Assembly (NCBI GenBank): GCA_002067865.1
Contig: MVRC01000006.1
Coordinates: forward strand, 124,001-188,000
From: Methanomassiliicoccales archaeon PtaU1.Bin124
GTDB lineage: Archaea; Thermoplasmatota; Thermoplasmata; Methanomassiliicoccales; UBA472
Length of the DNA: 64,000 bases
Direction of reading: 5' to 3'
Under the pieces are notes generated by a model. The model had not been told where the DNA came from. It made no database searches and saw nothing but the letters and a program-made list of their open reading frames with translations. Positions within the stretch are counted from its first letter, which is position 1; each line of letters starts with the position of its first letter. Below are positions 62,327-64,000 of this stretch, in pieces. Both the position numbers and the translations under genes were made by a program.

Positions 62327-63166
62327 ATGAAAGGTGAGACCGTAATCATATCGTGCGTAATTTTTGAAGTGGCCAGTGTAGTTGAACCAGCTATCTTTCT
62401 GAGAGCGACTCGATTGCACCTCATAAGACCGATGGATCGACCCGGAACGAGGAATTTCCGTTCTTATCACGAATTCCATAACGAGGTCAGAAAGCAACTA
62501 GCTGAACGGTTACCTGATTGTGAGGTTTTATCATACCCCGCAAAAACTCATAATTTTACTGAAATGCTAAGGCTCGTACTTGGTCTCTTAAAAAAGGAGA
62601 AGGAATTAGATAATGGTCGAAAGGAAATATTGGTGAATATCACCGCCGGATCACCAGAATATTCGGCAGCAGCAACAATGGCCTCGATGATGATACCTGA
62701 TGTTAAACCATTTAATACAAGCGTGTTTGAATTCACTGTCGATGGGGATAGGGTTCGAGAGGTTTTCTATGAAGGTGATCGACCTATTGGCCTAGCTAAA
62801 AAGGTCAATGATCCTACCCCCATTCCAGTTTATAAAGTTGATATGCCTTCCGAGGACATCATCGAAGGTTTAAAAATATTTAAAGAATGTAATAAAAAGA
62901 CTGATCGCAACGTTATAAAGAACCTTGAAAATACCATATATTGGAAATATTCTTCCCAGACAGATCAGGATACAAATAAAAAGGAGAAATCCAAGCAAGC
63001 CAAAACGATGTATTATCGACGAAATTTTAAAGAAAAATGGTTTGCTAATGGCTGGATTACTGATGATGGGAAATTGCTTACAAAGTTGGGAGAGGATGCT
63101 GTAGCAACGTTTTATCACAAACCTCCAGAACCAGAGAAGATATCGAAAGAAAATATGGCTAACTAA
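62327..63166 (+). CDS. CARF-like domain transcription factor (DUF6293/HFX_2341-like)
   Basis: A 279-residue protein. The first 150 residues fit a Rossmann-like CARF domain: an opening strand (VIISCVIFEVASVVEPAIFLRATRLHLIRPM), then EILVNITAGSPEYSAAATMASMM, whose VN-TAGS segment corresponds to the ligand loop in stand-alone CARF regulators of the DUF6293/HFX_2341 type. The C-terminal 90 residues (IYWKYSSQ, RNFKEKWFANGWITDDGKLLTKLGEDAV) resemble a winged helix. CARF domains bind cyclic oligonucleotides made in CRISPR and other defence responses. It is divergent from nrdG and may regulate that operon. A GTG at 62306 is an alternative start. Confidence 0.75.
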   Translation: MKGETVIISCVIFEVASVVEPAIFLRATRLHLIRPMDRPGTRNFRSYHEFHNEVRKQLAERLPDCEVLSYPAKTHNFTEMLRLVLGLLKKEKELDNGRKEILVNITAGSPEYSAAATMASMMIPDVKPFNTSVFEFTVDGDRVREVFYEGDRPIGLAKKVNDPTPIPVYKVDMPSEDIIEGLKIFKECNKKTDRNVIKNLENTIYWKYSSQTDQDTNKKEKSKQAKTMYYRRNFKEKWFANGWITDDGKLLTKLGEDAVATFYHKPPEPEKISKENMAN

Positions 63167-63923
63167 GGTCTGCAAATTTTCTTTTAAGATAATTGGAAGA
63201 CTTTAAGGCAGAACTTATTGTCCTAGCTTCGATGATATAATTTCCTTTATACCCCTTCAATGCATGAAAAATATTAGCGAAATCTATCTTTCCATCACCT
63301 AAAGAGGAATGACTGTCCACTTGTCCATCGTTGTCGTGCAAATGAACATTGATAATTCGGTCCCGCAATTCAAGTATGGATGCGATTTGCCCAGTAGTAT
63401 TAGCATGACCGACATCAAAACAGATACCCAGGTCTGTGCCATCTATAAAACGCGACAATTCGCCTGCCGTCCTTCCAATAATCGAATCTTGATTTGCCAT
63501 ATTCTCAAGAGCTAGATTGACCCCCAGATCATTTGATATTCTATTCAGTTCTCCGAGGGATTCAATTAACTTATTCTCTGCTCTCGATTCAAAACCCCTA
63601 ACGCCCATCGGATAATATCCTGGATGAATAGTTACCAAATCTACATCGATCTGGGCTGCAATCTTGAGCGAAGTCGATATCTGTTCAACGGATTCCATTC
63701 TCATCTTTTCATTGATGGAGGCAATATTAACATCGAATATTGGTGCATGAATGGAATAGGTGAGATCATATGGGCTGGTAATGATTTTAAACCGTTTGGC
63801 GATGTCGAGCAAATATGGCTCGCTTTCAGTCAATATTTCCCAATGTTTGAAATGTGGTTCGATGGTTTTCAATGTCGCTTCTAAATCGGTAATGGTAAGT
63901 GAGGCAGATGAAATCCCGATCAC
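63159..63923 (-). CDS. Sugar-phosphate isomerase/epimerase-like TIM-barrel protein
   Basis: A 254-residue xylose-isomerase-like (AP endonuclease family 2) TIM barrel. Features are YSIHAPIFDVNIAS, LVTIHPGYYPMG (metal His), NLALENMA (metal Glu), GICFDVGHANTTG (Asp and His), NVHLHDNDG and DFANIFHALKGYKGNYIIEAR. The family includes sugar isomerases and endonuclease IV; which reaction this one performs is unknown. The GTG start at 63923 follows GGAGG by 10 bases; the open frame extends to 63965. Its 3' end overlaps the CARF-like gene by 8 bases, convergently. It could be the edge of the ordinary genome or a part of the island. Confidence 0.82.
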   Translation of the reverse strand: MIGISSASLTITDLEATLKTIEPHFKHWEILTESEPYLLDIAKRFKIITSPYDLTYSIHAPIFDVNIASINEKMRMESVEQISTSLKIAAQIDVDLVTIHPGYYPMGVRGFESRAENKLIESLGELNRISNDLGVNLALENMANQDSIIGRTAGELSRFIDGTDLGICFDVGHANTTGQIASILELRDRIINVHLHDNDGQVDSHSSLGDGKIDFANIFHALKGYKGNYIIEARTISSALKSSNYLKRKFADLS

Positions 63924-64000
63924 GTTATCAGAGCCTCCACTCGGAATCTGTACTCGCACAAACATAGGACATCGTATCTTCTATCGAAACCGGGCAATTC

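Noticed and set aside
62214-62327. Longer NrdG start at 62327
   Set aside because: It would overlap the divergent gene start and add residues absent from NrdG proteins; the ATG at 62213 gives the normal N-terminus.
29733-64000. Search for a CRISPR array linked to the CARF-like protein
   Set aside because: No regularly spaced direct repeats or cas genes were seen by eye in the window.
28112-64000. Direct repeat of the tRNA-Glu 3' end as right attachment site
   Set aside because: No second copy was noticed, so no right boundary is claimed.

Overview
The window is archaeal. It encodes ribosomal protein L21e, RNA polymerase subunit Rpo4/RpoF, Pus10, a RIO1 kinase, a Dim2/Pno1-like KH protein, aIF1A and a DUF655-KsgA pair, and it has TATA-like promoters and T-run terminators. 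A glycyl-radical ribonucleotide reductase (NrdD/NrdG) and ferredoxin-dependent 2-oxoacid oxidoreductases suggest an anaerobe. The GC-rich core with paired SSS symporters and their tiny accessory proteins would suit a Thermoplasmata methanogen of the Methanomassiliicoccales type; that placement is an inference and not proven here.

Region 1 (1-28.1 kb) is ordinary GC-rich core genome. It holds a YchF GTPase (cut by the window edge), a Lon-type protease, a branched-chain aminotransferase, a RibD-like reductase, a three-gene 2-oxoacid:ferredoxin oxidoreductase, a CPA2 antiporter, TrkH/TrkA potassium uptake, two SSS symporters each preceded by a 36-38 residue membrane peptide, PaaK-like CoA ligase plus ACT protein, a PsiE-like protein, an MMPL transporter with a TetR regulator, and then a long information-processing cluster (KsgA, DUF655, RpoF, L21e, Pus10, KH, RIO1, aIF1A).

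Region 2 (28.0-64 kb) begins at a tRNA-Glu(TTC) followed after 48 bases by a DNA-binding protein and a tyrosine recombinase. Beyond about 29.7 kb the sequence becomes AT-richer, and nearly every gene is a nuclease, helicase, methyltransferase or probable toxin. In order: a PIN-GNAT-ASCH fusion with an overlapping ASCH-like gene; a four-gene cassette (DUF499 ATPase, small partner, DUF1156 methyltransferase, PLD-helicase); two unrecognised genes, one with a PD-(D/E)XK-like signature; an OLD-type ATPase/TOPRIM nuclease divergent from a KTSC protein; an AbrB-like protein; a NucS-like nuclease; a GIY-YIG protein; and an AddAB-like helicase-nuclease pair.

The last 8 kb holds the most unusual arrangement. 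An operon runs nrdG - nrdD - thymidylate kinase - BspA-type LRR protein - DNA methyltransferase, joined by four successive ATGA start/stop overlaps and followed closely by a small PD-(D/E)XK-like protein. It is divergent from a gene whose product looks like a stand-alone CARF-domain transcription factor (DUF6293/HFX_2341-like). This links deoxynucleotide supply, DNA modification and a probable cyclic-oligonucleotide sensor, and it is my best candidate for an undescribed system. The window ends with a sugar-phosphate isomerase-like TIM-barrel gene. No CRISPR array, insertion sequence or rRNA was seen.
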